A stretch of DNA of 64,000 nt from Lolium rigidum (Eukaryota; Streptophyta; Magnoliopsida; Poales; Poaceae): positions 225,640,043-225,704,042 of the forward strand of contig NC_061510.1 in assembly GCF_022539505.1 (NCBI RefSeq), read 5' to 3'. Both the position numbers and the translations under genes were made by a program. Numbering within the stretch: position 1 is the stretch's first letter; every line of letters starts with the position of its first letter. This document shows positions 24,372 through 36,800 of this stretch, in pieces. The notes beneath the pieces were generated by a model. The model had not been told where the DNA came from and did no database searches. It worked only from the letters and a program-made list of their open reading frames with translations.

Positions 24372-27037
24372 TCAGGTTAAACACGACATCCTTCTCCTGT
24401 GCTGATGTAGGGGGGCTCTCTGCACCGGCCTGGAAATAAAACTTTCCCTTCGTTGAGGCGCTGACGCTGCCGTTGAATCAATGCTGTTACTGCTTATGTT
24501 GATCTGATCAGATTTTACTGACAAGTACTTCAACTTAGACACACCGGATGAGAATGCCGCTGACCTAGCCTTCGATGCATTCTTGCAGCTGGAGTGGCTG
24601 AGCGATTGGCTCCCGCGGAGCTCAGCTGGATATCTGTTTACTGATTTTGTCAGCCTTGGTTTACTGACAGAATGGCTTGCTATGCCATGTCTTTGCCGGC
24701 TGCACTCGGTTGGGGACATGAAGTGAGGAACTGAGCCACGAGACACCCTGGTTTTGGCCTTTTCGGTTGCCCGAGGGCTGTCTGTAGCATCAATGTGCCC
24801 TACCACCAGAGTGCTTCTCGGCGACCCCTTCTCATCGCAGAGAGCCTGACAGACAGATGGAGAGACCTTCTTCCTCTCTTCAAGTGAGACCTCAGAGCTA
24901 CTTATTTCTTCACTGAGATCCTTGAGCTCGTGCTCAGTGTCACATATTTCCTTCTCAAGCTCTGAGAGCCGCTTCTGCTTAAGCATATTCAAGTCCTACA
25001 TCAAGAAAACAAATACCTACACATGTAAAGTAGGAACTTTGATCAAGGTGATCACAGTTTTTCATTAATTTTTCTTACCTCTGAAAGCTCTCTGCAGGAT
25101 TCTATCAACCTTGCTCTTTTTGCGAAGCCCAGTGAGCAGATGGTCTCGCCGACATCATCCTTAGAAGGACTGATATGCACTACCATCAGAAATTTTGAAC
25201 CACCACCTGTAACATATCAACATAAACCATATAGGTTTACATTACATTACATTTGTTTGTAACTTTGATGTTTCAAATTGGACTGAGCAATTTCTCTTAC
25301 CAAGAGAATCACTGAGAATTTGGGTGAGCTTGCTGTTTCTGCAGAGTTTGAAAATTAAAATAAGGTAAGCATAAACACTTCTGAGATAACTTTAAACGTT
25401 GGGATGTATCTGTCTGGATGAAGATGCATTGGTCAGTTTACCTGTAAGGAACATGACTTCTCTTCCGTCTTAGTGCAGCAATGACATCTCCAAGGGCTGA
25501 TAGAGAGAGGTTTATGGCCTTACCTTCATCCATTGTCAACCCAGACGCACCAGTCTTTAGCAACCGCTCACTGCCACCAAGATCGACGAGCCAAAGCTTG
25601 CTGACTTCTTCAGTGACACCTCCAGATCTTCTTATGGTAATTCTTGTCAAGCTACACACAGACACAGCTAAGGCACATAAAATTGGGTACTGTTCAAGTT
25701 ACCATACTGCAGAAACTGAAACTCTGTAGCTGGAACGGCTCATCAACCCACCAGTGTGATCGGCTCGAAACATCGTTGACATTTGTCCAGGATGTTGATC
25801 GGGATCGCCGCCCTCTGCAATACCACTGGTTGGCTTTCTTGATGTCTGGCATCGCAACATCGGTGAGCCCCTCAACTTCGACGGCACCACTTTTAGTTGC
25901 TAGAATGCTGAGATTACTGAAAAACTCAAAAACACACGAACATTTGCACTTTGTCAATTGATGGTCTTACTAGAGAATTTACAGGTGAATTGATGGGTCT
26001 TTACCACGTTGTATTGCATTCTGTGGACCTGAAGAGATGCTGCCTTGGTGCCAACAAGTCCCTGAGACTTCCCATGTAGAGCTCAAGCATGCTTATGGAG
26101 AAAGAATATGTGGATGAACTATCTTGAGAAGCATGCGAAAACAGTTCTTGTATCGCTCGAGGCACGACGCCAAGGTTATCGTTAGTTCCTTCCTGCATGC
26201 AGTTTGGAAGGAAAGGTAAGATGGAATAAATATAATGTCTTCACTCTTCATTTCAGTTGAAACATGACATAGGAGGCACCAACTGACCATTGTATAGGTC
26301 TTTCCTGTCCCAGTTTGGCCAAAAGCAAGGATGCAGACGTTGTGCCCATCAAGTGCAGATCTGATGATTGGCTTTACCTCATGGAAGACATCATCTGCAG
26401 CATGAACACCGTTGAAATGAGTTATACTTTAAGAATATGAGCACTGGAATTTTGGAAAGGCAGTGAAGCAAGATGAACCTTGCGTTGACTCCTGATCAAA
26501 CACCCTATCAACACTGAAATCTTTCTTGACGCCCACTGCTCGCACTGTGATCTTCTCTTGTTCAACAGTAATTGGTGATTTGATCTTGAAGTTGCTGGTT
26601 GAGATTAACGGCCGGACCCGGCAGAACACCCTGATACTTCCTGAATTGTAGCCAAACTCAGCTCATTGGACTCTCAAGGAATAATAATAGCTCTATGCTG
26701 TGGAGAACACCAACTTCTATCTTGTATCAAAGGCAGTACCTTTCAGGTCTATGAGTTTGTCCAGCGCCTCTCGCCTTCTCCGGTTGAGATGTCTATGCCT
26801 TGATCTCATAGCCGAAATCTCCTCTGAAACAACATTGGGCCAAAAGAATTATATTCTGTTTTTTCTGTTTCGATAAACCGCCACATGAACTTAATACACA
26901 AGAGAGTGGTGTTTGTCTGAACCTTGCAGAGTTGACATGTCCTTGTCATGGCCAAGTAAGATTTCACCGTTGGGGACATCCAAGCCCAGGTTCTCCAGCG
27001 GCAGCATCACATGACCCCCCATGGTCTCCTTCTCCAT
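24372..27037 (-). CDS. Kinesin-14 motor protein (KIN-14 family), 10 exons, 606 aa
   Basis: Kinesin-14s are ATP-driven, usually minus-end-directed microtubule motors. Exons, 5' to 3': 26923-27037, 26740-26823, 26479-26640, 26288-26394, 26005-26192, 25752-25916, 25442-25651, 25301-25338, 25079-25206, 24372-24995. They sum to 1821 nt and the frame closes exactly. The neck-motor junction [13 protein letters not shown] (from about residue 65) is the kinesin-14 signature. P-loop GQTGTGKT lies at 146-153, switch I SSRSH at 269-273 and switch II DLGGSE at 297-302 (G in place of the common A, as in some short plant kinesin-14s). [13 protein letters not shown] and [12 protein letters not shown] follow. 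A short coiled coil (about 400-445) leads to a Ser/Arg-rich tail with no recognised domain. The N-terminus before the motor is only about 65 residues, with no calponin-homology domain. ATG at 27037 was chosen because frame and splice phase then agree. It appears intact. Confidence 0.93.
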
Positions 27038-27908
27038 GCAAAGAAACAAGATCTCGTTCTTCCTTCCTCAGAGAAGCTTCGTCTGCCTCATATCAAGAGA
27101 GGAACTGGAAGAGGAACCAAAATATCAGCTTATCTGTGTGGACTGTGGAGGAATCTGAAACAACTCAATCCAAGCAAAGAATGACAAGAGCAGAGGGAAT
27201 ATATTCCAAACACTTTTTCAATGATTAGCCCTATGCAGGGCCGGAAGACATCAATATGTGTACTTCAAAGAGAATATACACATCTGAAGAACAATACATA
27301 ATTTCTCCAGTACCTTATGAATTATGATTGTTGAACCTAGAGCTCCTCTTGGACCTAAACCTCTTCCCCTAAACAGCTTCTGCAGCACAACAGAGAAGAG
27401 TATGTTGGTAAATATGGACAAAAAGAACACAAGAAAGGTCAGCAGTACAACAGAATTTAATTTAGTACCTTGAGGAGAATCTGCTACTGCTTGCTGTTCT
27501 TCCTCTTGACCCAGTGCCAGAGTAAGGACAGATATGAGGAGGGAAGAGTGAGCCAAGGGGACAACCTCTCAGTACAATGCAGCTCAAGACTTTTGGTCCT
27601 GATCTTTCTTGGATCTTGATGCCTAAAAGTTGTGTTGTAGCTAGCAGCAATTGCCAAAGATCAAAGCTGCATGCAGCACATGGCTGTGGAAGAAGGAAGA
27701 ATCCTACCTATCCAAAGCCACATGCATGCTCTAGCTTTATTCCACTCAAGAACAGCACACAAGCAAGCTAAGCTATACACCAGAAAGTGCTTCACACCAC
27801 ACTGGAAAGGGAAAGCCTCACAAAGGGGCTCTTTCCAAGATCACCCAAGGGAGGTAAAAACCATATTTCAGAGCAAGAAATCCATCAATGAACAGTTGCA
27901 CAAAGATG

Positions 27909-27939
<31 letters not shown>

Positions 27940-28000
27940 GTCCAGTTAAGGAGACAGTTAGGTGGCGTGGAGGGGCCTGGATTTAGAATATCGAGGGTAG
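27038..28000. promoter_or_regulatory. 5' UTR and promoter region of the kinesin gene
   Basis: Upstream of the kinesin ATG. It includes likely transcribed leader, since AG/GT sites near 27230 and 27470 could bound a 5' UTR intron. A (GA)13 tract lies at 27909-27934. The short open frames here show no homology that I recognise. Confidence 0.35.
27909..27934. repeat. (GA)13 microsatellite
   Basis: An uninterrupted GA dinucleotide run about 0.9 kb upstream of the kinesin start codon. On the minus (sense) strand it reads as a CT/TC tract, a common element of plant gene leaders and promoters. Confidence 0.9.
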
Positions 28001-31000
28001 GAAATGGTGTGATCAAACAGCCCCCGCACTACTCGCTGGAAAACAAATGGGGAAGAGGTGGTGGCCGGATTGTTTGTGGTGTCAGCTTTTGAAGGCCATA
28101 GCTGTGTTGTCCCTGCTGCTAGATCTTTAATTGTTGGCAGCTCTCATTTTTATGAAGATGTTTTGCTGTTGAATTAGGCTGCTGGCAACAGTTAATGAGT
28201 TTGCTGGAGGTTGACCAATGGTGTTATTTTTTTTTAGAGAGAGACAGAAAATTTGTCCTTTTAAATAATTATTATGCAAGAATAAAGTGCAGAATAATTT
28301 ACATGAGGACAGCCAAATCTTATTCTAGGACACACCAGGTCAATTTGTGCCTTCTCCAAATCTTATAAATTGATACTATCTTGGAAGTTTGTTGGTCTTG
28401 GTACTTTGTTTTAATGTTAAAAAATATTGGTCACAAAGAAGGCCTAATTTTTAATTGGAAGACTATTCTAACTTCTTTTAATACGAAAATGCTATACTAA
28501 TATCAGATTATAACCTTTTTTTTTTGGAAAATTGAGTACTTGGTAGTATTGAGGCTAGACTTTTACAGCCTTTATGTTGGGCAAATAAGCTGCCTTACTG
28601 CCCATTGCAACGTCTCACTTGGAAATTGAAGCCAAAAATTTATGCAGCATATTTAATTGCCGCAGAAAATCCATGTCCTAGTATAAAGTATTCTGGTTTT
28701 GTGTACTCCATTGACAAATGATAGTATGAGTAGATGGTCCCATGATTTGACTGCAGAAACACTCTGCAAAACTGCAAATAGTCCCAAAGTTCATTCAATT
28801 GTAGGGGTGCTAGCAAACAGGGGAGTGAGTAGATCTCTTTACCCAAGAAAATTCTACTGCACGTTGCAGAGTTCTTCCTCCCTAGAAAATCTTAACTGAT
28901 GTTTCTAAGAAAGACCGATGAGCAAACAAGGTTCAGGTTTATTTTTGTCTGTCCGAAACACTAAATTTTTCTTTTGAATTAGACAGGTTAACGTTTTTTA
29001 TGAAAATCTTGTGTTCCAAACGGGCCCTTTTGCTATGTTAATAGTAGTACTAACAAAAAGTAGCTAGCAATGACATCCTATGCTAATTGATAGCCTTCAT
29101 ATTTTCTAATCGGAGAAGACCTCATGGAGCACAGTTGTATGAGAAGCGTGGAGTAAGGAACAGACGACATATGACAATTGGGAGAACCCTCCTCCTCAAA
29201 GTCCTCACATTCAAGAAAAGCTCCAATGATCTGGACGTCATCTTGCCAAGCCAATGCTACTAGGCTAGTACTTCAACTCCACTCACCCTCTCCATCTCAA
29301 AACCAAAATACACATCAAGGAGTTAAAAACAAAATGACACCATAATCAGTTTTCTCATCACAGTTTTGGTAGCCAGTCATGTCATGAAGAGCACACATCC
29401 ACTGTCGGATATGAAATCGATCTTATCCATGGCTTCTTGGATTCTTGCAACAATACGATTCTGAGGTACGTCTCTTTTATCCATCTCGTATTCTTCTTCT
29501 CCTGTCTCTTCTGAAATATACCTTTGAAAGAAGGGAAAATAATTATTGGATGGGAATATTCTCTTAAGTATCTTTATTTAGCACCACTCCAACACATTAT
29601 ATTCACGCTTAACTGCTAGCGTCACCTAACATTGTGCTTGCCCACAATAATAAAAGATTAAGATGCAGATTGCATCTCCTGTGTAAAAGATGGGATGTGG
29701 CTTACATGCTAGTGGACGCGAATAAAATACAGGTTATGCCTGCTCCTAACCCAGATAGGTCCAAGGTTTCAACTGATCTGGATAGACCAAAACTAAGTAC
29801 TAATTAATTATACATAAAAATTACGGATGATGCCAAAGTTTCAACTCATCTTTTATCATCCCAATTTCCCGATTGCATTGGATACCAAGTGCATGTATTT
29901 ATTTATTTATTAGTTCACAAAAGCGAACTCCATAGTCAACTTGCACTACTAACAACCGGCAAAAAAAAGCTTGCACTAGTAGCTGGTGAATTCTCTCGTT
30001 GATTTTAAGACAGAATCTCTGAGCACCTTTGACAATATTTGTGTACAGATTTTAAGCTAGAAAACATATATTTTCTCTTCGGACTTCGAAGGCAGGGTCT
30101 CTCATGTAAAATTTCTGAATCATCATGCGCTTCCTTGATGATGCTTTAGATGACCACGTACTGATGTGAGCAGGAAATTGGTAATCAAGTGCATACGATA
30201 CTTTGGATACCGTCCTGCTCGGTACTCAAACATTATCTTCTTCCACAGTTGTACTTGAAACAAGAAAACAGTAGCGGTACCATCACTGCCCCAAAAATGC
30301 CATAAACTGTACCCAATATTTATGAAGTTCCAATAATTACACCTCGCTGCTTGCTGTTACTCCTACTGTACCGCGGTGCAAAATGTTGGAGAAAGAACAT
30401 ACTATGTGGTGAAATAGAACAGGAGATTAATTGAATGGGGGCACACAAGGTACAATCTTGCAACAGGTATGAATCCTCCCCATGTGGGTGACTGATTGAG
30501 CGGCAAACACATGGACCCTTTGCCTGCATGCATGGCTCTTGTAGTAGTAGGCTTTGATCAGTCCGAAGTTTGAACGGTTCGTGTGTTGCTGTGTGTGTCA
30601 CAGTGTTCAGGCCTGTCTCTCTGCATCTATGTTTAGCTCCAGGCTTGGAGTCAAAGCCAAACAAACTTGCATAATGATCTGCCTACACTTTACACTCTGT
30701 ATTGGATTGTGGATCAGGAACTCTGCTTGTTTGCTTTTCACTTGGAATGTGGTGACCTGTTGTTCACTAAAACCACACGCATATTACTACTGCACAATTC
30801 AGTGATGAAGCTGTTCTTTTTCCCCATTGTGCCATATAAAAGCAGTTATTATGGTGTGATTTGGAGGGACTGATGAATTAATTAGAGTATAGTACCACTA
30901 CATGTTACTGCACATTGAGCAAAGCTAGGAATGGCACCGTTGTAACATGGATGTACATAGTAAATTATCTGGTCACCTCTTCAGCATGTGCCTTTGGGAT

Positions 31001-31151
31001 CTATGCAGCTGGATCAGGGATCAGGATAAAAACACTGCATCATTAGGTCATGATCTACTCATTCTTTACTTCTTTTATTTCCCAAAGGGAACCTTGGAAT
31101 TCTCCAGTCCTAGCTGTGCAGAATGCAATGTGATCGACACAGCTGTGCATG
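28001..31151. other. Intergenic DNA without a recognisable gene
   Basis: AT-rich sequence between the kinesin gene and the Harbinger element. Short poly-T runs occur (near 28228 and 28515). Open frames are under 140 codons and none resembles a known protein. No terminal repeats or duplications were identified. Confidence 0.5.
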
Positions 31152-31154
31152 TAA

Positions 31155-33386
31155 GGCATCTTCAACCGGGCGACCCAAACGGACGCGCTGGGTCGTCCGT
31201 TTTGGGCCGTTTGCGTGGCCGAGCGGACGCGCGGATGGAGCCCCGCGTCCGCGCATCCGTTTGGGTCGCGCGCTGCGTCCAACGCGGCAGATTTGGGTCG
31301 CGGCGCCCTATGGTATGTTTTTCTTGTAAATTCACTAGAAAAACGCAAAAAAATATTATATAAAATATATAAAATAGTTCAAATGCTCAAAATGTATTAC
31401 ACATTACATAGTCCATGTAATCAAGGATAAAGTATTATTCAAATAAAATGAAAACGATACAAATGCTCTAGGCTTCAGGATTTCCTTCCTCATTGTTGTT
31501 TGCAGCATTGTTGCCTACATGCTGCCACATGTGCTCGACCAAATCAGCCTGAAGCTGATTGTGTACAGCAATATCTCGAATTTCATGGTGCGCATGAAGA
31601 ATGTCCTAGAATGATCTTTGGAGCACCTTGAGGAGTAACCAACTCTCCTTGGCCTTCCCAGTCATTATCAAAGAGTGAATCATCCCGCTCTACCTCAACA
31701 ATCATGTTATGCATGATTACACAAGCGGTCATCACCTCCCACGAGTTTGCACATCCCGGGCTGCGGCGGGGTGTCCGACGATAGCCCAACGAGCTTGGAG
31801 GATGCCAAACGCCCGCTCGACATCTTTCCGGGCTGCCTCCTGCTCTTTGGCAAACCTTGCCTCTGCTACGAGTTGGGGTTTCGGATTGTCTTCACGAGTG
31901 TAGCCCAAGGTGGATAGATACCATCGGCAAGGTAGTACCCCTTGGTGTAGTGGTGGCCATTGATCTCAAAATCCATATCGGGGGACTTACCGTACGCTAG
32001 CCTATCAAACACCGGAGAGCGCTGCGACTTGTTGATGTCATTGTGCGAGCCGGCCATTCCGAAGAATGAGTGCCAAATACATGTGCCATGGGAAGCAACG
32101 GCTTCAAGAATGACTGTGCACCCCTCGGAATGGCCGCTGTATGCCTCCTGCCAACCAAAGGGCGGTTCTTCCACTCCCAGTGCATGCAGTCTATGCTGCC
32201 AAGCATCCCAAGAAAACCCCTGGAAGCGTTGATCGACAACAGACGAGCTGTGTCCTCTGCATTAGGTTGCCGGAGGTACTGTTCTCCGAACGAACCTGTA
32301 CATCGATTCCAAGCCGGTTGACTCACTCATGCGTGTGTACTCATCTACGAAATCACCGGCAACGCCATATGCGAGCATCCTTATCGCTGCCGTGCATTTC
32401 TGGTACGAAGAGAGGCCTACCTTGCCAATTGCATCCACTTTCGCACGAAGTAGTCGTCGTAGATCTTGACGCCATCCATTATCCGGCGGAACAGCGGCTC
32501 GGTCATCCGAAAACGACGGCGAAACAAGGACGGCACGAACAATGGATTGGGTTGGAAGTAGTCGTTGTAGAGCTGGTCGTGGCCGCGTTCTCTTTTGCGG
32601 TCCAAGGCGGCCGCGCGCCCCGGCAAGGACCCCGGTACACGGGGATTTGCGAGACAATGTGCTCATGGATGAGCATCGCGAGCATCCGTGAAAAAATCGT
32701 CGTCGGACTCCTCTTCGACGACGTGTCGATGAAGTTCTTGAAGTAGTATTCGTCGTCGCTGTCCACCATGATCCGAAAAGGGACACATTTTAGTTCGAGC
32801 ATTTGAACGAACACCTCGCGAGCGGAGGCGATCCAAATGCTTACGTAGGGACCCGCGAGGCATGGCCGTCTCGGTCGACTTGCGGTGCTGGAAACACGGT
32901 GCGGGGAGAGCTCACCTCCGGCGGAAACGGCGCGGCTGCGAACGGCGGGAGGTGTCGCGCGGTGAGAGGACAACGGCGCCGGCGGCGGCGTCCTCCGGCT
33001 GCGCTACGACGCGGCGAAAGCAGCGCGGGACCTCGACCTATGCTTCCACCCCGCTTGTCGGCGTCTCGACGACGATGGCCGGCGTCGACGCGCTCCCAAA
33101 TCGCCGGTCCGTGGGTGGCGGCGGAGCGGTGGGGAGATGTGTGCGACGGGCTTGTGTTTTGGGAGGCAGACAGGCGGGCCAGGGCGGACAAGGGGAGGAC
33201 GCGAGCGACCAGCCTTTCGCGTCCGCGGCCACGCAAACTCGTTCAAGATTTAGGCCAGGTTTGGGTCGTTCCGGACGCCGCGGCCATCCGTTTTAGGGAT
33301 AGGTCCGCGCGTTGGGACGCGATTTTGTCCATTTCGACCCATCCGGACGCGCGGGCGCGGGATGGGTCGCCCGGTTGGAGATGCCC
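31155..33386 (-). mobile_element. PIF/Harbinger transposon with degenerate transposase
   Basis: A 2.2-kb element with terminal inverted repeats (left ggcatcttcaaccgggcgac, right gtcgcccggttggagatgcc plus one c) and a perfect TAA target duplication (31152-31154, 33387-33389). Subterminal copies of ggacgcg and gggtcg are dense at both ends. The GC-rich minus-strand interior encodes a broken transposase. The element sits 465 bp beyond the stop codon of the DUF3615 gene. Confidence 0.9.
31600..32769 (-). pseudogene. PIF/Harbinger transposase (DDE superfamily nuclease), frameshifted
   Basis: Pieces in successive frames from an ATG at 32769 read [99 protein letters not shown] and EVMTACVIMHNMIVE. 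This is the normal order of the Plant transposon protein (PF04827-type) transposase. The first catalytic Asp is probably that of GSIDCMHW and the second that of ADGIYP. At least four frame changes prevent a full-length product. The transposase would cut at the terminal repeats and insert at TWA trinucleotides. No partner Myb-like gene is inside this copy. Confidence 0.85.
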
Positions 33387-33850
33387 TAAGTTCTGGAACC
33401 TAGTAAAGAACTTTTCCTGCATTGCATCATAAACCGTGCTGGGTTGAATTTTTGGAAGCAAACTTTTCCTCATTTTCTGAAGGCCTCATCATGCCCCTTC
33501 CACTCAGGTCAGGTCAGGTGACGGTTGCTTGTATTTTGCTACTTGGATGGCTTGCAGCGTTGGGCAAGGCATCTCGAACAGTTGCTTGCTCGCATAATGG
33601 ACACTCACGGTGGAGTGCAACTAGGGCCTGTATTGCAACCAAATCCAGATATACAATGCTAAAATTTAAGAAAAACCATAAATAAATTTATGAGATAGAC
33701 ATACACACACCAGTGTCAGTATGTATCTCAAAACCAAATTCGGAACACCAAGACAAATCATTAACTCCGTAGCCGAGGCCTCGCACACAAGACTTGTTAC
33801 TTTCACGCATTGGAGGTCAAGTCCACTCGGCATACATACACCATCAACAC
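33387..33850. other. 3' flank of the DUF3615 gene
   Basis: Probably the 3' UTR and terminator region of the leftward DUF3615 gene, ending at the Harbinger element. No other feature is seen. The polyadenylation site was not placed. Confidence 0.4.
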
Positions 33851-36800
33851 TCAATCAAAGTAATCATCATCTTTAAAATAAACAAAGGGGGGCCCCATGG
33901 CAGCATGGCCACCCTCATACCCGATCCCCAAAATAGGGTGCTGCAGTGCATGCATCCCTTGATTCTTGCACGCGTAGCAGTGACCTAAACAACAACATTA
34001 TACAGTTCAAAGATATTAAAACGATAATTTTGCAGCAAACAAATTAAACACGATCAATGGTGCATTAGAACAAAGAGAAGGAAATGCAGATACCATCATC
34101 ATATGAATGTAGTTTGTAGCATGAACTGTGCTTTCTTCCATAGATCTCCTTCACTTCAGCGAAAAAAGGTGTCAATGACCACTGGTCATCTGAAATCTTT
34201 TTCATCTTCACAGTGAAGTTGAAGTGATGAAATATATGGTTGTAGCTCTCCACACTGAAGCACTGGTATTTAATCTCATCGAAGCAATACAACATGTCCT
34301 GAAACAACAGCTTATAAATATTAAACTTGCTGATAAAATGGACAGAATAGTAGAAAATCACTTACTTTGAATTGCTTCTTTCCTTCAATGTATTTCTCAA
34401 AAGCCAACATAACTTCCTTGCCCATCCACTTCTTACCATTCTCAATTATCTCCTTTGTTGATGCTTCACCCCTGCAACAAATAGGTTAAAACTGCTGCAT
34501 GCTTCAACAATTATATGCAAATCATATGGGAACATACTGTGCTAGATTTTCTGTCGGAGAGGCAACAGACTCTGATGCTTTAGCAGCTACAAATTCCTTT
34601 CCTGATTCCCACAATTTCTGAGCATCCAGTTTATGCTGGACCGGGTTGCTGTAGCCATGTGAATGGCCAATCAAAGCCTCCAGGATGTCAAAGCGTACCG
34701 GTCTGTATACCCTGAATCAGACCAACACCGAAATGATTAACAACATGAAAAATAACAATCCACACACACGCCAGTGAGCCTAGGAGGTAATATAGCAAAA
34801 GCAATGCTATACATACTGAAAAGTTGTTAAACAGCATTGAGCTCCATATATATACTAATATACACACTGTTCGAAAAAATTCGATGGTTGATTTTTGTAT
34901 CGACCCAATCAGATCTATGAGCTGTAAAGTTTGAATTTTTTGTACTATTTTAATAAATGGCTGTGTGCAACTATTGATGCAGAGGCCGGGGCTTTCCCCA
35001 TTTCGAAAAAAAATATACACACTGTTCTCTGAGGTGCAGCAAGTAATATTTATATGACATGCGATGATCAATATAATGATCACGAGTCCTTGTCACGTAT
35101 GCACGCTTCACTTAAATTAGCATGGTACCACAGGTTGTAGTTTGTGAGACAAGTAAACCACCTATTATTTCACCGATTATAGAACGGTGGAATTTTTCAG
35201 GCCTAGTCTTCAGTGCATGAGATTGCATCGTGTTGATCCAATGCATGGGATTGTTGAGCATGGATTTTCATGGGAGAGGAGATGAAATAGGCCGTAAGTA
35301 GTTTGGGTCTGTGCATCAGACTTATCTTCCACACGTTCATGTGGGGAAGTAAAATTGGTTCAAACAACAAACCATCAACAGAAAATCAACCGGATTGTCC
35401 CTTTGTACTCTTTGGCTTGTTTACTTGCAAGTTAGTATGCATCAAGGAGCCTGAATGGGGATAAGCTGCATAAGGAACATGTCAAGCAGAGAAGGAAAAA
35501 GAATCCCAACTTCCACACAAGCACAAAGCAGTCTGCTGGAGCTAAAAGGGAAAGTTCTCTGTTTAAACTGCAACAAAGCCGGGAAGATCACAGGGGCCAG
35601 CTGTGTGTGGATTTGTGGCTCATCCCAAAACAGAATGAAGGATGGCAAGATGATGCTACTAGCCATAATCTAAAAGGAAGGGTCCTACTACGTATCATCC
35701 ATGTGGAGCTACGAAGGATGTCGACCATGGCACCACCTAGAGCTTGAGGATAAGTTGTTTGTCTGGAAGGAGTGCAGCGTTGTGAACATTGCATTCTGCC
35801 AGCCGGCCAGCTACAAGATCCGGGGGGTCATATTCCAGCAGGAGATGGGCACATGTTCAGCAAGAACTTGCAGCAGCAAAATTACGATTAGGTAAGAGTC
35901 CAACTCTAAGGAAAGGTCGAGTAAGGCCATTCGTACTAAAAGAGGTCAACCGCCTCAGCGTCCATATAATATGCTATGTAGAACAAATTTATTACCTCCA
36001 AATATTTTCTCACCTAGTCTATGTCTATCTCTATCCAGTGTCCCGGAGCTATGGCGTCTGGCTATCTTCAATACAGTAGTTATCTCGTTGTGGGTCTACT
36101 CTACAACACACTACCCCACAACCATGGCTTCTTGCTACATTAATGCATTTAAGACTTACATGCTAGAACCTAATAAATAAAGGATCGAACTCTAGAACGA
36201 CCATGTCCACGGTAGCGTTTGGTATGGCGCCTCAGTCCTGTATGCCTCACAGCTTTCCTCCCACACGAAGAATTTAGCAAAAGTGGCATCCGGTCGCATG
36301 TGGCACACTGGTGCCTCGTAGCCATCCGCTCTACGCACTTGTGGCTGTAAATGGGCAAGTTGGTATGCTAGTATGCTACAATGCCCGGTTTAGAAAAAAA
36401 TGAAACATCCTGCCGTAGGTGAGAAGCTCATCACAACATCTACAGTAGTTGCTAGAGTGACTGTCTCTATGCTTTTGCACTGATTTTTACGCTCCACCGC
36501 TTTTCTGCTTTCAATGATGTGCACCTGTGAAGTGCATAATGCAGCCCCATTAAACAACTAAGTTCCAATTTCAAGTTAACCATAGAGCTTAAAGTATCAG
36601 CCTGACTTCCAATCTTTTTGTGCCATTGTGTTCGTTCAGATGATTATTTTTAAAGTACACCACCTTCAACCTGTTTCTATCATGATCTATAACACTTGTT
36701 TCGACAAACAATGGTTTGACATCGCTCACGTCCTAATTACCGACACCGCCTACTACCATATTATGTAGAATTTTTTTTTGGCATCTATATCTTGCATCTA

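Noticed and set aside
27251..27650. Open frames upstream of the kinesin as an N-terminal extension
   Set aside because: They do not join the kinesin frame through usable splice sites better than the ATG at 27037, and they resemble leader or intron sequence.
35455..36079. Short open frames inside DUF3615 intron 6
   Set aside because: Wrong strand or frame for the gene, no homology, and chance length in a 2.4-kb intron.
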